This document shows positions 54,271-64,000 of a stretch of 64,000 nt of DNA, in pieces; the stretch's first letter is position 1, and every line of letters begins with the position of its first letter. Below the pieces are notes generated by a model, which did no database searches, was not told the origin of the DNA, and saw nothing but the letters and a program-made list of their open reading frames with translations. Position numbers and translations under genes: made by a program. The stretch is from Pyrenophora tritici-repentis (taxonomy: Eukaryota; Ascomycota; Dothideomycetes; Pleosporales; Pleosporaceae): assembly GCF_003171515.1 (NCBI RefSeq), contig NC_089390.1, positions 2,852,001 through 2,916,000 of the forward strand. The letters are read 5' to 3'.

Positions 54271-55375
54271 ATGGCCACCACAACCCCCGCCACCCTCATC
54301 GCAACCCTCGAATCACATCTCACACCCACCCTGGCATTTACATCTCCCACAACTTCACCAACCCAGCCAGTCCTCCACCTAATTCCACCCTCCACCCTCA
54401 CCAAACTGCGCAATTTAGGCTCCGGTCGCGTAAAAGACATGCACATGCTCGGCCACTCTCGACAAATCATCAGCCATATTCCTGTCGCTGCTCCGCCACA
54501 AATATGTAGCAAGTTCAACGACGCCATACATGCGGCGACCATGACAAATACGGCTAAATTCTCTGTGCTGGCAGTATTGCCTGTGGATGGGCTGGAGGCG
54601 GCCAAGGAGCTGGCGAGGTGCGTGAGCAAATATCGGTTTGTGGGAGGTGTGATTGGGTTGAGTAGGGGACTAAGGATCGATGGGGAGGGCTGGGAGGAAC
54701 TTTGGGGACTAGCCGAGAGGCTCCGCGTTCCAATCATGTTCAGAGAGATGTGGCCGTTGGCGTTTGAGGTACGCCAGGATATCCGCATTTCTTCGGATAT
54801 GCGGAATGGGAAAGAGAAGACCCAGGCTAACGATAGAGTCGCAGATTGTGGACTACCAACATCACCTCCCTTACAGCGCCCTTGGGCCTATCTTGACGCA
54901 ACTTCATACGCCCCATACTTCATCACCACTTCCGCTCGTGCGACTCTATCTCAGCTCCATCTTTGATCACTATCCGAACCTCCGGCTCGTCCTGGCACAC
55001 CCCGGTTCGCTACCTTCGCTCGTTCCACGTATCGAAGGCCTGATTGACTCTATACCCGCCGCAGACAAACCGAAACGCAGTTTTCTGGACGTCTGGCAGC
55101 ACAACATCTACCTCACAACCGCCGATGCACAAGACATGTCCAGTCTGAGAGCACTGTTGGAGCAGATCCCAGTAGACAGAGTGCTGTATGCGAGCAACTA
55201 TCCTTTTGAAGAAAGGGGAAACGAGTTGATAATGGAACTAAAGGAGAGTGAGTTTTTGACAAATATCGAGTGGGAGAGGGTTGCTTGGGTAAATGCGGAG
55301 ACACTGTTCAATTTGAAAGGGGCCGGTACGAAGGAAGGAAGACAGCTGATAACCGCCCTGAGTAGTCGTTCCTAA
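54271..55375 (+). CDS. amidohydrolase-2-like protein (TIM-barrel), possibly degenerate site
   Basis: Two exons (54271-54768, 54845-55375; 76-nt intron) give 342 aa from ATG 54271 (MATTTPATLIATLESHL). The fold is the amidohydrolase-2/ACMSD-like barrel: KFSVLAVLPVDGLEAAKELA, YRFVGGVIGLSRGLR, YLSSIFDHYPNLRLVLAHPG with SLVPRIEGLID, and VDRVLYASNYPFEERG. The usual metal site is altered: the N-terminal D-x-H-x-H strand is not seen and the conserved Asp of the late SDYP/TDYP strand is Asn (SNYP). So it may be a non-catalytic relative or use other ligands. Members of this family decarboxylate hydroxybenzoates or aminocarboxymuconate semialdehyde; no substrate is inferred here. Confidence 0.75.
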
Positions 55376-55623
55376 CACTGTTCAAGGGTCCTTAGTACAT
55401 ATGGGCAGGAGGCCGATGCAGGCGGAAGAAGAAGCTCCTAGAAGACAGTCACCTAGCACTTGAGTCATTCATAGATTATTTCTTTGCATTCATCGTTGTG
55501 TGTAAATGAACGCCCCTCCCAGATCACGACTCCTGGTTTGTGGTATCTCTCATATCATATCATCCTGCCGCATGGCCGCGGCTCGTCGCTCTCTTGCTCT
55601 TCGTGATTTCGGGGGTTGGGCGC

Positions 55624-56015
55624 TTATTTCTTGCCAGACTTCTTGATGCCCTGAGAGCCGGTGTTGAGCGGTCCCTTGCCCTTGCCGACGGTCTTGGCTA
55701 GTTCATCGCGTGCCTTCTTCTCTGTATGTTGTTAGCATACCTCATCTGAACATGTTCATACTGTCGCATCGAAGCCTTGACGTGTATATTGTCTAGCGCG
55801 CGGAGTATGGGGCGTTATGTACCGGCGGCGAGCTTGTTCTTGTAAGCGATGTCATCCTCGTCGAGGTCGTTGGCCTTCTTCTTGGGCTTCTTGTTGTGAA
55901 TGGGGTTGGTACCAGCTGCGGTATTTTATCAGCCTTCTGTTCTTTCAACACCTCTATGAACCCCGCATCGGGTTGCGCAAAGGCTACGGCTCTTACCTCC
56001 TTGTCCTGAAGGCAT
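55624..56015 (-). CDS. TMA7: translation machinery-associated protein Tma7
   Basis: Three short exons (55997-56015, 55823-55915, 55624-55721; introns 81 and 101 nt) assemble in frame into 69 aa. The sequence starts MPSGQGAG, contains NPIHNKKPKKKANDLDEDD and ends in GKGPLNTGSQGIKKSGKK, the family's signature terminus. It is highly basic with an acidic Asp-Glu patch. Tma7 co-purifies with ribosomes in yeast; exact function is not settled. The gene is easy to miss because the first exon codes for only six residues plus one base. Confidence 0.93.
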
Positions 56016-57317
56016 CTTGAAAATATCGACTGTCTTGTCCGAAACGGTTTCTGATTTCGGTTGAAGAGATACTTTTTGCTTGGGGGGCGTAGAAAACGTT
56101 CGGTGGTTGCGGGCGGTGAGAGGGTCTCGGGTCTCGACGCCTAGGAAAAGTGGGATATGCACCGCCACATCGGCATGGTGGGCTGATGCAATCACGTGTC
56201 AGCCTTCATCCACCTGCATGCGGGTAGTCGCTCAGCTCTACACGAAATACAAAACATCGATACTACGCGTGTATTTCCAGAAAAAAATGTCCAGTATTCA
56301 CTACACGGGCTGCTAGCCTTAGCACATGCAGCATGGTCGGCCACAGTCATCGACACCGCAAAGGATGCGATATCAAGTCACCGCCCATCTCCCGATATAC
56401 GACCCACTCAAACTCCACAGCTTGCTATCTAATTAAAACAATGTTCTTTGCATGATTCGTAATTTTCGTACTCGTATACCTCGGTTCGTTCTCATAGTAC
56501 GAGTTTATAACTGCTTGAAGCAGTCTTCCAATGGCGCCACGCTTGCAGCTCCGTTTCTACAGGCGCGACGAGTCTGGGCAAAGGTAGAAACAAGAAACCG
56601 CCAGACGGCAGTCAGAAGCTTCCCTCTGCCACGTCTCTCTTGTTTCCTACTTGGCTCGCCTGCAGCGGTAATCAAGTACCTAGGTACCTCCTTTTCCTGA
56701 CAAGTCCGGCAAAGCCTAGCCGTTGGCAGATTAGACATCGCACTAACCGCTATATCGGCAGCAACCCGAGTCGCCTCACCCCAGAAACGGCGGCGCGCCT
56801 CAACACTCGGTTCGCATATCTCATTCGTGGAAAATCATCACGACGCATTTTCATGCCACATGTGGAGAGAATCTCTCTGTCAACCATGTACATTTCGCAC
56901 TATTTCCCCAGATTCAAAAAAAGTATGGAGACTGGAGTGCTGAGCTGGGACTCTTCATGGCACTAGGGCAAGCTTTTGAGGTGCTTCAAGCAAGTTGATT
57001 CGTGGTGATAAGTCTCGCCGATGGCGCCGCAGCTACACGGTTCCAATTCGGGAACTAGAGCCTTGTATGTGACCCGAGCCCATGGGGTTGATGGACCGGC
57101 ATAGTCCCTGACTGATAGCTCTCCCCGGTCGCGTCGCGCATATGGCATCTATATATGTCCATCGTAGCATCTGTACTCTGCCCTCGCATTCCAGAGCTCT
57201 GCGAACCTCTCGCTGTTTCCGTTGCAGAGTTCGAGCTCGAATCTTTTGTCAAGCACCAGGAAGTGGATTGCTATTGTTACTATTGTGCCCAGGAAAGTCC
57301 TAGGGAACGCCGTCAAG
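56016..57317. other. intergenic region TMA7 / sugar transporter
   Basis: 1.3 kb with both promoters. A 108-codon frame at 56640-56966 shows no protein character. Nothing else seen. Confidence 0.5.
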
Positions 57318-58940
57318 ATGGTCTCCAAGACGAGAGCATACAACTGGTACATCTCACTCGTTGCAGCATCATGTATGGTGCTATACGGTTACGATGCTTC
57401 TGTTTTCAACGCCCTCCAAAACTCAAAGCATTGGGTCGCCTACTACAACCACCCTGGACCCAACATCATCGGAGCTATCAACACATCGTACACAGTCGGG
57501 GCTGTTGTAGCCGGTTTCTTCATGGTATGTAACCCCATGTTCTACAGCTCACTGGGAACGTATGCTAACTTTCTGCTGTAGGGCGGTCCGCTCGCTGATT
57601 TCGCTGGTCGACGTGTCGGTATGGCCGCTGGATCTATTTGTGTCATCATCGCGACTCTGATGCAGACATTCGCTCCCCGTGGACAAATCGCAATTTTCAT
57701 TGCTGGTCGCGTCCTGATTGGTATCGGTCAAGGGCTTGCGTTAACAGCAGGCTCCATCTACATAGGAGAGCTGTCTCCTCCCGAGATTCGCGGAAAGATC
57801 ATGTCCTTCTGGCAAATGTTCTATTCGGTCGGCTCTTTCATCGCCTACTGGATCAGCTTCGGAACGTCCAAGCATCCCCAGAAACTTGGTGAATGGGACT
57901 GGAAGATGGTCGTCGTTTTCCAGATGATGGTGCCTATCATCATTCTGTCTCAGGTCTTCTTTATCCCGGAATCTCCCCGTTGGTACGTGCAGAAGAACCG
58001 TAACTACGACAAGGCTCGTCAATCGCTCCGCCGTGTCCGTGACACCGAACAAGATGTCGAAGATGAGATCACAACGATCCGCGAGGCCATTGAGTTTGAA
58101 GCAGAGGCGATTTCATCTGGGTACTCTGCTCTGTGGAAGGACAAGTCTGTCCGGAAGCGCATGTACATTGCGATGATTGTCAATGGTGGCCAGCAGATCA
58201 CCGGGCAAGGAACACTCAACTCCTACAGCTCCATCATATACAAAAAAGTTTTTACCAGCGCTGATACAATCTCTCTGATCAACGCTCTCAACGCTACCTT
58301 CAGTATTCTCTTCACACTCAACGCTACATGGACTGTTGATAGGTTTGGACGCAAGTTTCTATTCATCGTTGGTGGAATCGGTATGGGCATTTGCATGCTC
58401 ATCGCAGCCACTGTGGAGACGCAGACGCTATCGCTACCAAACGGTGCCAAGACGCAACCTGTCGGCATTGCAATCGTTTTCATCATGTTCCTATTTGCCC
58501 TTTTCTGTAAGTTGACCCTAGTTTGCGCCCATACCACAAACTCTGGTACTAACCTCCCAATCATAGACAAACCCTCTTGGGGCGCCACGGTATGGATTTT
58601 TACCGCTGAGATCTTCTCTATGAACATCCGCGCTCAAGCCGTCGGCATGTGCTCGCAAACTCAAAACGTCGTCAACTCCATCGTCCAGCAATTCTTCCCT
58701 CTTTTCCTCAAGAACGAGGGTTTCTATGCCTTCTACATGTTCGCGGCTATCAATGTGCTGCTGGCGGCTTTTGTCTGGTTCTTCGTCCCTGAGACAAAGA
58801 AGGTTAGCCTTGAAGAGATGGATGCCGTTTTTGGTGGTGCGAACCACGTTGTTGAGGGTGCGGCTATTGACCACAAGGACTCATTGAGGCATACGAGTAT
58901 CTCGGTCGATCCTGAGAACAAGGGAATTGAGAAGGCTTAG
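57318..58940 (+). CDS. MFS sugar transporter, 501 aa
   Basis: Three exons (57318-57524, 57582-58506, 58567-58940; introns 57 and 60 nt) from ATG 57318 (MVSKTRAYNWYISLVAAS). Sugar-porter landmarks are present: GGPLADFAGRRVGM, the long loop with FFIPESPRWYVQKNR, INGG-type NGGQQITGQGTLN in helix 7, TVDRFGRKFLF and FVPETKKVSLEEMD. Twelve membrane segments are consistent with the hydropathy I can see. The second intron is 60 nt and has no stop, so its retention would insert 20 residues (KLTLVCAHTTNSGTNLPI core) and keep the frame. Substrate is not determinable; the lactose/quinate/hexose group is typical. Confidence 0.9.
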
Positions 58941-59295
58941 TTCATGTTTTCATAGTGTAATGTGTGATGAATTAATGGTGTATATGTAATGGTTTTGCGA
59001 TTACCCTTATTATGCACACGTGAAGTGCTAATTTGCCTCAAAAAAGGGTCACGAACAGTGGTGGTACCGCAACCTGTATGGTTGAACACGATGCTACGAA
59101 AGTAGTGTACCAAGATCATCCTTGTGATTCTATCATCTGGCTTTCTGTTACCAAAGTTCGAATTCGCTACCATTGTTCGCGATACTCACCTTCACCTTAT
59201 CTGCACTTTCACTCTCCGCGTCTCCCATGCTCCGATAGCCCGACCCCAGTGCACTTGGACGTCCGACATATAAAGGACGTAAAAAAACACTAAAC
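58941..59295. other. intergenic region
   Basis: 355 bp between the transporter and the next gene on the same strand. A CAAAAAAGGG-type low-complexity patch only. Confidence 0.45.
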
Positions 59296-59862
59296 ATGTT
59301 GCCGCCGACGAACGCTACAGATGTGGAAGCAGACAGTGCGGTCACTTTCTCTCCTCCGCCAAACCGCACCCACCTCCTCTCACAAGGCCTCGCGCAAGAC
59401 CGCGACTCACCGCAACGACGACGCCGCCACCATACCATCACAACACCATACACAAGATCCACAACATCAGCAGGTCCTCTCTCACGACGCCCAGCATCGC
59501 AAGTCGCAGCGCCAGTAACCACATCACAGCAAATAGCGGTTACACCCACCAACTCTTCGGCAGCGCCCTCAAGCTTACCAATCTTCGTACCGGGGGCACC
59601 AGAGCCGATACAACAAAGGAGGTCGTCTCGTAACGGTAAGCATTGGGATTTGCTTCCAGCGAGGGCACATCACAAGGACGATGATGTGACGCACTATAGT
59701 GCGCTGGGTTCGAGGTCTACGTGGGAAGATGCACATGCGAAGAGATTGTTGGCTGCGGAAATGGAAGTAGGGAGGATCGATACAAAATGGAATGGGGGTG
59801 CTATTATTGATTACTCGGCGAAAGATAGGGAGAGGGAGGAGCGGGCGAGGAGAGTCGAGTAG
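59296..59862 (+). CDS. unknown Pro/Arg-rich protein, 188 aa
   Basis: Single exon from ATG 59296 (MLPPTNATDVEADSAVTF). The first 110 residues are Pro/Ser/Thr/Arg-rich and disordered, including an RRRRHH run. The last 75 residues look more ordered: NGKHWDLLPARAHHKDDDV, YSALGSRSTWEDAHAKRLLA, WNGGAIIDYSAKDRE and a basic-acidic helix. No family recognised. The frame has no shadowing real gene on the other strand. Confidence 0.6.
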   Translation: MLPPTNATDVEADSAVTFSPPPNRTHLLSQGLAQDRDSPQRRRRHHTITTPYTRSTTSAGPLSRRPASQVAAPVTTSQQIAVTPTNSSAAPSSLPIFVPGAPEPIQQRRSSRNGKHWDLLPARAHHKDDDVTHYSALGSRSTWEDAHAKRLLAAEMEVGRIDTKWNGGAIIDYSAKDREREERARRVE

Positions 59863-60184
59863 GGAAAGAGTGAGGCGTTACAAGAGACTGGAGGGGGTGC
59901 GGATAGAGGGTTATTGAGGGAGAGAATGGGGAAGAAGAAGGTGAAAGTGAACAATTGCGGTGTAATCTATGGAGAATCAAGCAAATTGCTGCTGAGTTGG
60001 GCGATCTGCTTCAATTACTAGCTTCAGCCAAGCCTCGAATGCAAGTACCGATACAAATACTTGAACAAATACCCATGATACCAAAATCATCCAATAGGTG
60101 AATTCATACCACCTTCTTGCCTATCTACGTAGGCCCATCTGCATATCCAGACTTTTACTCGGGGTTGGTATCGACCTGGATAGG
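59863..60184. other. intergenic region between converging genes
   Basis: 322 bp with two 3' ends. Nothing recognised. Confidence 0.45.
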
Positions 60185-61585
60185 TTAGTGCATTTCAGAC
60201 CGACCAATAACAGAGTTTGTATATACAAAGTGTCGTTCTCCGTCTTGTCCCACTATCAGTTTACCCTCAAATCTTCTGTCCGTCCTGTTTGCAGACGTAC
60301 TATCACTGTACGTCGAGAAACCCTCGTTGACTTTGTGTAAAGTGAAGGTGCTGATCGATGATGCGTTTGAGACGACTTCGTTCACGATATCTTGCCAGCT
60401 ACCAGTGCAAAGGATGCAGTCGCTCAGATGTAATGCTCGGAGTGTACTATTGTGTCGAGTGACGCTCTTTTTAATGTCTTCCATATTGGCTGATATGCCT
60501 TCTAAGCTCAACGAGCGAAGTCTCGGCCATATTGCTCCAAGACCAATATAGTCGAAAAGGACTTGTCTCACCGCAAATACGCTGTAATGCATGTCAAGAA
60601 CTCCGAGAGAAAGATGTCGTAGCTCTTTGGCCGTTTCGAGAAGTTTGGCAAAGTTTTCGAGCTGCTGTTGTCGAGCAGCAGGCACGTTGTCTGTTACAAC
60701 GGTCATACCGATATATAGACTGATGTCTACTCTGGTCAGATGTAGAAAGAGGTGCTGTCCAGCGCACAGGTCGTTGGGATCCGGGAACGTGAACATGGCC
60801 AGAGAGAACACGTTTGGGTAGAAATGGACATCCTCTTCGTCCTGTTTCGGTGCTTGAACCGTGAGTTGTTGAATTCCAGTATATCCCGTTAAGAAGATGG
60901 CACCGATAAGTTGGCGGAACGGGTGATCTGGAGAAGTGAAGCGACTAACAGCATCGGTCATTTTCCGAACTTCACCTCTCGGGAGTAGGTCGGACAAGGC
61001 TTTGCGCTCAACTGGAATAGGATGTTGACGCGGAGAATATACAATGGAAGAGATGTTTTGCATGTTTTCCAGACCCCGTGCAAGTGACTGGAGAAGGACA
61101 CCATCGTCTTTCATCGTCTGTTGTTCCTTGTACAATTCTGCGAAACGCTTCCATCTGTAACACAGTTAGACTTGTTGGCCACTGCCGTGCCCCTAGTTAT
61201 TTATTGTGCAGAACTCATATATAGGAGAGAAGTATGCATACCTGGTTCGGCGAGCCCAATGCGATCCAACTTCTGTCTGCAACCCGGTATATTTGCTTGC
61301 GAGATAGTAGTATTGTTGATCGTGTTTAGCTATACGGTCACTGTAAAGAGTACCATCGAAGACGATCTCTTTTGGGTAACCTGAATATATCGAGTGCAGT
61401 GAGATATTTTGGAAAGCACCAAGCGCCAGATACCTTGGACATGCGACGATACTGCGGAATAGGGCCGGCGTAGCATTATCTCGAAGCTTTCTGCTAACAG
61501 CTCTTGCAGCCTTGATATCGACGGGTTGGAGATGATCGAAGATCTCGATCTGCAGCTCGGCAGGTAACACAGTGAAATGACCCAT
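60185..61585 (-). CDS. F-box protein, 437 aa
   Basis: Two exons (61242-61585, 60185-61154; 87-nt intron) give 437 aa from ATG 61585 (MGHFTVLPAELQIEIFDHL). The N-terminal F-box is clear: VLPAELQIEIFDHLQPVDI then ARAVSRKLRDNATPALF (residues 5-45). The rest has leucine-rich stretches (LRHLSLGVLDMHY, WPRLRSLSLEGIS, STLRALHLSDCIL) spaced like irregular LRRs of fungal F-box proteins. It may be the substrate receptor of an SCF E3 ligase; the target is unknown. Reading through the intron hits a stop 31 nt in, so splicing is required. Confidence 0.88.
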
Positions 61586-62150
61586 GTTGTTCGCACGAAA
61601 GCGATGTTGATGTACTGGAGGGGATGGTGAGGGAGAAAGGTCAGGTCAGTTCATGGCTACACATGGGAGGTGTGCATGAGGGGAAGTGGAGCTAGGCTGC
61701 AGGGCAAGAGGCATAGAAGGTTCACCAATAAGGAAAGAGCCAATGAGCATGGGTCAGGGCTCTTTCCTGGCGCAAACGGTAATAGGACTGTGCGCAGTCG
61801 GACATTCGAGACCTGCGGTCAATATGACATTCACAGAATAGACGTAGATGATGGTAGTCGGCGGCAACGTGGCTACCTCGGTCAACTAGAGCTTCTTTGT
61901 GCCAGAAATACTTGACAGCGACAGTGTGGGTAAACCCATCTATTCTATTTCTAATAGATATGTCTGGCGCCTACAATGATTGTCGTGTGGTAGGGTGTCA
62001 AACATTCTATGTCACCCACCGTGGGAGTATGCCGATGCATCAAAATAGGCCATCTCGTTTGTGAATGGCGTGTGTGTGCTAAAGACGAGGGTTTCATGAT
62101 TGGGTGATCGTCACATGTCAGGATGCAGTACTATAATCAACTTGAATGGT
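61586..62150. other. intergenic region F-box gene / RAD10
   Basis: 565 bp; promoter of the F-box gene and 3'UTR of RAD10. Nothing else seen. Confidence 0.45.
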
Positions 62151-63245
62151 TTACTGCTTCCTCAGCTTGTTGAGCGCTGCCATGACGCCCTCGCTCATGT
62201 CTTCCTCTGCCTGCTTCCTCTTTGGCGGTTTGGAAGCAGCTGACTGCGCCTGGTTAGTGTCAGTTGCGCGATGCATTTCTGCTTCGCGCATTGCCTCTTC
62301 CTCGTCTTCGAAATCTTCAGCCGGACCATGGTCGGGTCGCTTGTCCGCATCTGATTCGGAAGTTGCAAAAGGAGCAGATCTCTCCAGTTCCCTTGCAAGA
62401 GGACCAGCATCGTCGACTCTTTGTTGTGCTGTTTCATCAGCAACTGTCGCGGTGATGGCTGGATTGCTATCTTGACCGACACGCCTGGCTGCCTTTTGGA
62501 CCCTAAACGGCTCTCTGACTGCGTTGCACCATCGCTGAACCTTCTTGTCGCCCCACCCTGCAATCAGGCCAATCTCTTCGGGCCCGGCGTTGATGGCAGT
62601 GCGGATGCTGCCAAAGTTGGAGACCAAGCCAACGGCATCCGTCTTGTTGATGCTGCGGGGCACGGTGATGAAATCGACCATCTTTTCTGGGTACGTGCCA
62701 GCCTGTTGAGCGCGGATGCTGGTTGGCGCCGCATTCTCAAACGTCTTGAACAGCTCGAGGTAGCGGCCAGCCTCCTGAGCGCTCCAGCACAGCATGACAG
62801 TAACGTTGTTGACCAGTGACATCTTGGACAGCTCGCGCAGGGGGTCTTCATGGTTTTCGATGTCGACCATGGTCAGCAGGATGCGCAGATTGTACTGGCC
62901 CTTGAGGTCTCGAATGCGGTTGTAGATGTACTCTGGATGCAGACGGTGGTACTTGAGCGACAGGAAGAGGGCACATGTCGTGGCACCGACTACGTAGTCG
63001 GCGGGGATGTCTGAGTACTCCCACGCGACGGAGCGTACATTGTTCAGAATGGGATTTCCCTTTTGTCGTGGTGAGACTAGGATGGAGCTGGGACCGGATC
63101 GCGAAGGCAAGGCTTGGGGTTTCGGCTGCTGGACCTTGGGTGGTGGTGCAGGTGCACCAACAGCTGCATTTGTAGCAGCAGGCGCAGTCACAGCATCAGC
63201 AGCAGCAGCACGAGAGCGGCCGGCACCAGGCCGAATTTCATCCAT
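62151..63245 (-). CDS. RAD10: nucleotide-excision repair protein Rad10/ERCC1
   Basis: Single exon; ATG 63245 (MDEIRPGAGRSRAAAADA) gives 364 aa. Residues 1-70 are Ala/Pro-rich. The central domain reads NPILNNVRSVAWEYSDIPAD, FLSLKYHRLHPEYIYNRI, YNLRILLTMVDIENHEDPL and VMLCWSAQEAGRYLELFK, and the helix-hairpin-helix pair is FGSIRTAINAGPEEIGLIAG with GDKKVQRW. The C-terminal 100 residues are acidic and Lys/Arg-rich. Rad10 pairs with Rad1/XPF to cut 5' of DNA lesions. Head-to-head with the probable MED19 gene. Confidence 0.96.
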   Translation of the reverse strand: MDEIRPGAGRSRAAAADAVTAPAATNAAVGAPAPPPKVQQPKPQALPSRSGPSSILVSPRQKGNPILNNVRSVAWEYSDIPADYVVGATTCALFLSLKYHRLHPEYIYNRIRDLKGQYNLRILLTMVDIENHEDPLRELSKMSLVNNVTVMLCWSAQEAGRYLELFKTFENAAPTSIRAQQAGTYPEKMVDFITVPRSINKTDAVGLVSNFGSIRTAINAGPEEIGLIAGWGDKKVQRWCNAVREPFRVQKAARRVGQDSNPAITATVADETAQQRVDDAGPLARELERSAPFATSESDADKRPDHGPAEDFEDEEEAMREAEMHRATDTNQAQSAASKPPKRKQAEEDMSEGVMAALNKLRKQ

Positions 63246-63735
63246 TCTGGCCAGGGTCGGGCGGTGCGAGCATTTAATTGCAGGCGGCGCTTTGGTGTCT
63301 TGTCGTGTTTCGTATCCGTCGATGGACTGTTGACACACCCTAACAATAAAGGCGGTTTTAGCAGGGGTGGGCTCCAGGGCTACAGGCCAGGTCACGTGCG
63401 CGATCGAGACAGCGCTGAGCCCAAACCGCCGGTCAACCCCATCATCTCCTTCGCATCTTCACAACCTCACCCGCCCACGGCCCGCTCGCGCCCTCAACCA
63501 CGACGACAACCCGCACATCGCCCCACACGTCACCCGCACCCGACGCCCGCGACTAATACAACCTCCGCCCTCGAATGCGCACTGTCGAGTAGAGCGCCCA
63601 CCCTTTCTGCCGCGGTCGACCCGCGCGGACGACGCCAAGCGCTCCATTGCGAGCCCTTCCTGTCACCCCCAGGCTGCACGCCCACAGCCCGCCTACGAGC
63701 TCCGCCCTCGCTCGACACCCCCGCATACGGCCTCT
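63246..63735. promoter_or_regulatory. divergent intergenic region, RAD10 / MED19
   Basis: 490 bp, C-rich, with the two promoters. An upstream open frame running into the MED19 start is non-coding in character. Confidence 0.5.
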
Positions 63736-64000
63736 ATGTCGGATCACAGCGCAAAACGCCAACGCCTGGACTCGATCGGAAGATTCTCACCCGCAAGCCC
63801 GCCCTTTGACGTCGCTGCCAAGGCGAGCAGCCAGACGACAAAGACTCTTGTCCAGCCCCGGACACCCACCTCGCCACCCTACTCCTCGATGAATCCCATG
63901 ACCAATGGAGGATTCGCCACGACTACTAACACCACGGTGTCGTCGGACAGGTCCCCCCAATCCTCGCTGCCCATGTCCTACTCGCACTCGCACTCGGCGA
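63736..64000 (+). CDS. MED19: Mediator subunit Med19 (Rox3), 5' part only
   Basis: The frame from ATG 63736 (MSDHSAKRQRLDSIGRFSPA) continues to the window edge: 88 codons seen. The start motif SPASPPFDVA and the segment QPRTPTSPPYSSM followed by Ser-rich sequence match the N-terminus of fungal Med19, where such a Pro/Ser-rich head precedes the Rox3 core domain. The decisive core lies outside the window, so the call rests on the N-terminal pattern alone. Med19 sits in the Mediator head/middle region and connects activators to RNA polymerase II. Confidence 0.7.
   Translation, partial: MSDHSAKRQRLDSIGRFSPASPPFDVAAKASSQTTKTLVQPRTPTSPPYSSMNPMTNGGFATTTNTTVSSDRSPQSSLPMSYSHSHSA

Noticed and set aside
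1..64000. transposons, CRISPR arrays, rRNA genes, RIP-degraded AT-rich blocks, biosynthetic gene clusters
   Set aside because: None seen; the base composition is even, genes are intact and the mix is ordinary housekeeping.

Overview
The window is nuclear DNA from a filamentous ascomycete (Pezizomycotina), most likely a dothideomycete of the Pleosporales type. The gene models use short introns, mostly 46-60 nt, with GTRNGT donors, CTAAC-like branch sites and YAG acceptors. ATP-citrate lyase is encoded by two divergent subunit genes, as is usual in Pezizomycotina. Most recognisable genes are ordinary fungal housekeeping genes. Order-level placement is inference; no marker gene was compared. No transposon, CRISPR array, rRNA gene or convincing tRNA was seen. 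Genes lie on both strands with 0.2-1.7 kb between them.

Layout. 1-9.6 kb: the 5' part of an eIF2-alpha kinase (runs off the left edge), an unknown acidic/basic protein, an Mch1-type MFS transporter, exosome subunit Rrp42 and an F-box protein. 10.9-16.3 kb: the divergent pair acl2/acl1, which makes cytosolic acetyl-CoA from citrate. 17-25.4 kb: secreted or surface proteins (a histidine-acid-phosphatase-like membrane protein without its catalytic histidines, a Cys-rich probable GPI protein, a GPI-type Cu-only superoxide dismutase) around an RtcB-type RNA ligase. 26-35.4 kb: splicing factor Cus2/Tat-SF1, a TLC-domain membrane protein, a HIT protein, a B-type cyclin carrying a frame-breaking repeat, and mitochondrial ribosomal protein uL2m. 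36.5-46 kb: a Zn2Cys6 regulator, a paxillin-like three-LIM protein and an arrestin-like adaptor. 46.4-51.6 kb: cyclophilin (Cyp10/PPIL3), Zpr1, RNase P/MRP subunit Rpr2 and lariat debranching enzyme Dbr1. 53-64 kb: a small Ser-rich protein, an amidohydrolase-2-like protein, Tma7, an MFS sugar transporter, an unknown protein, a second F-box protein, Rad10/ERCC1, and the 5' end of a probable Mediator subunit Med19 (runs off the right edge).

Working together: Acl1 and Acl2 form one enzyme. Several neighbours act in RNA processing (Rrp42, Cus2, Rpr2, Dbr1, RtcB-like), but apart from acl1/acl2 and the shared Rpr2-Dbr1 promoter the arrangement looks like a normal mixed fungal chromosome arm, not a biosynthetic cluster. 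I found no convincing new multi-gene system. The strongest oddities are: the repeat in cyclin B that breaks the frame by 28 nt; a 438-nt intron in acl2 with candidate 5'UTR introns in both acl genes; the phosphatase-like protein with both catalytic motifs lost; an intact RtcB ligase with an extra N-terminal region; and two introns whose retention would keep the reading frame open.
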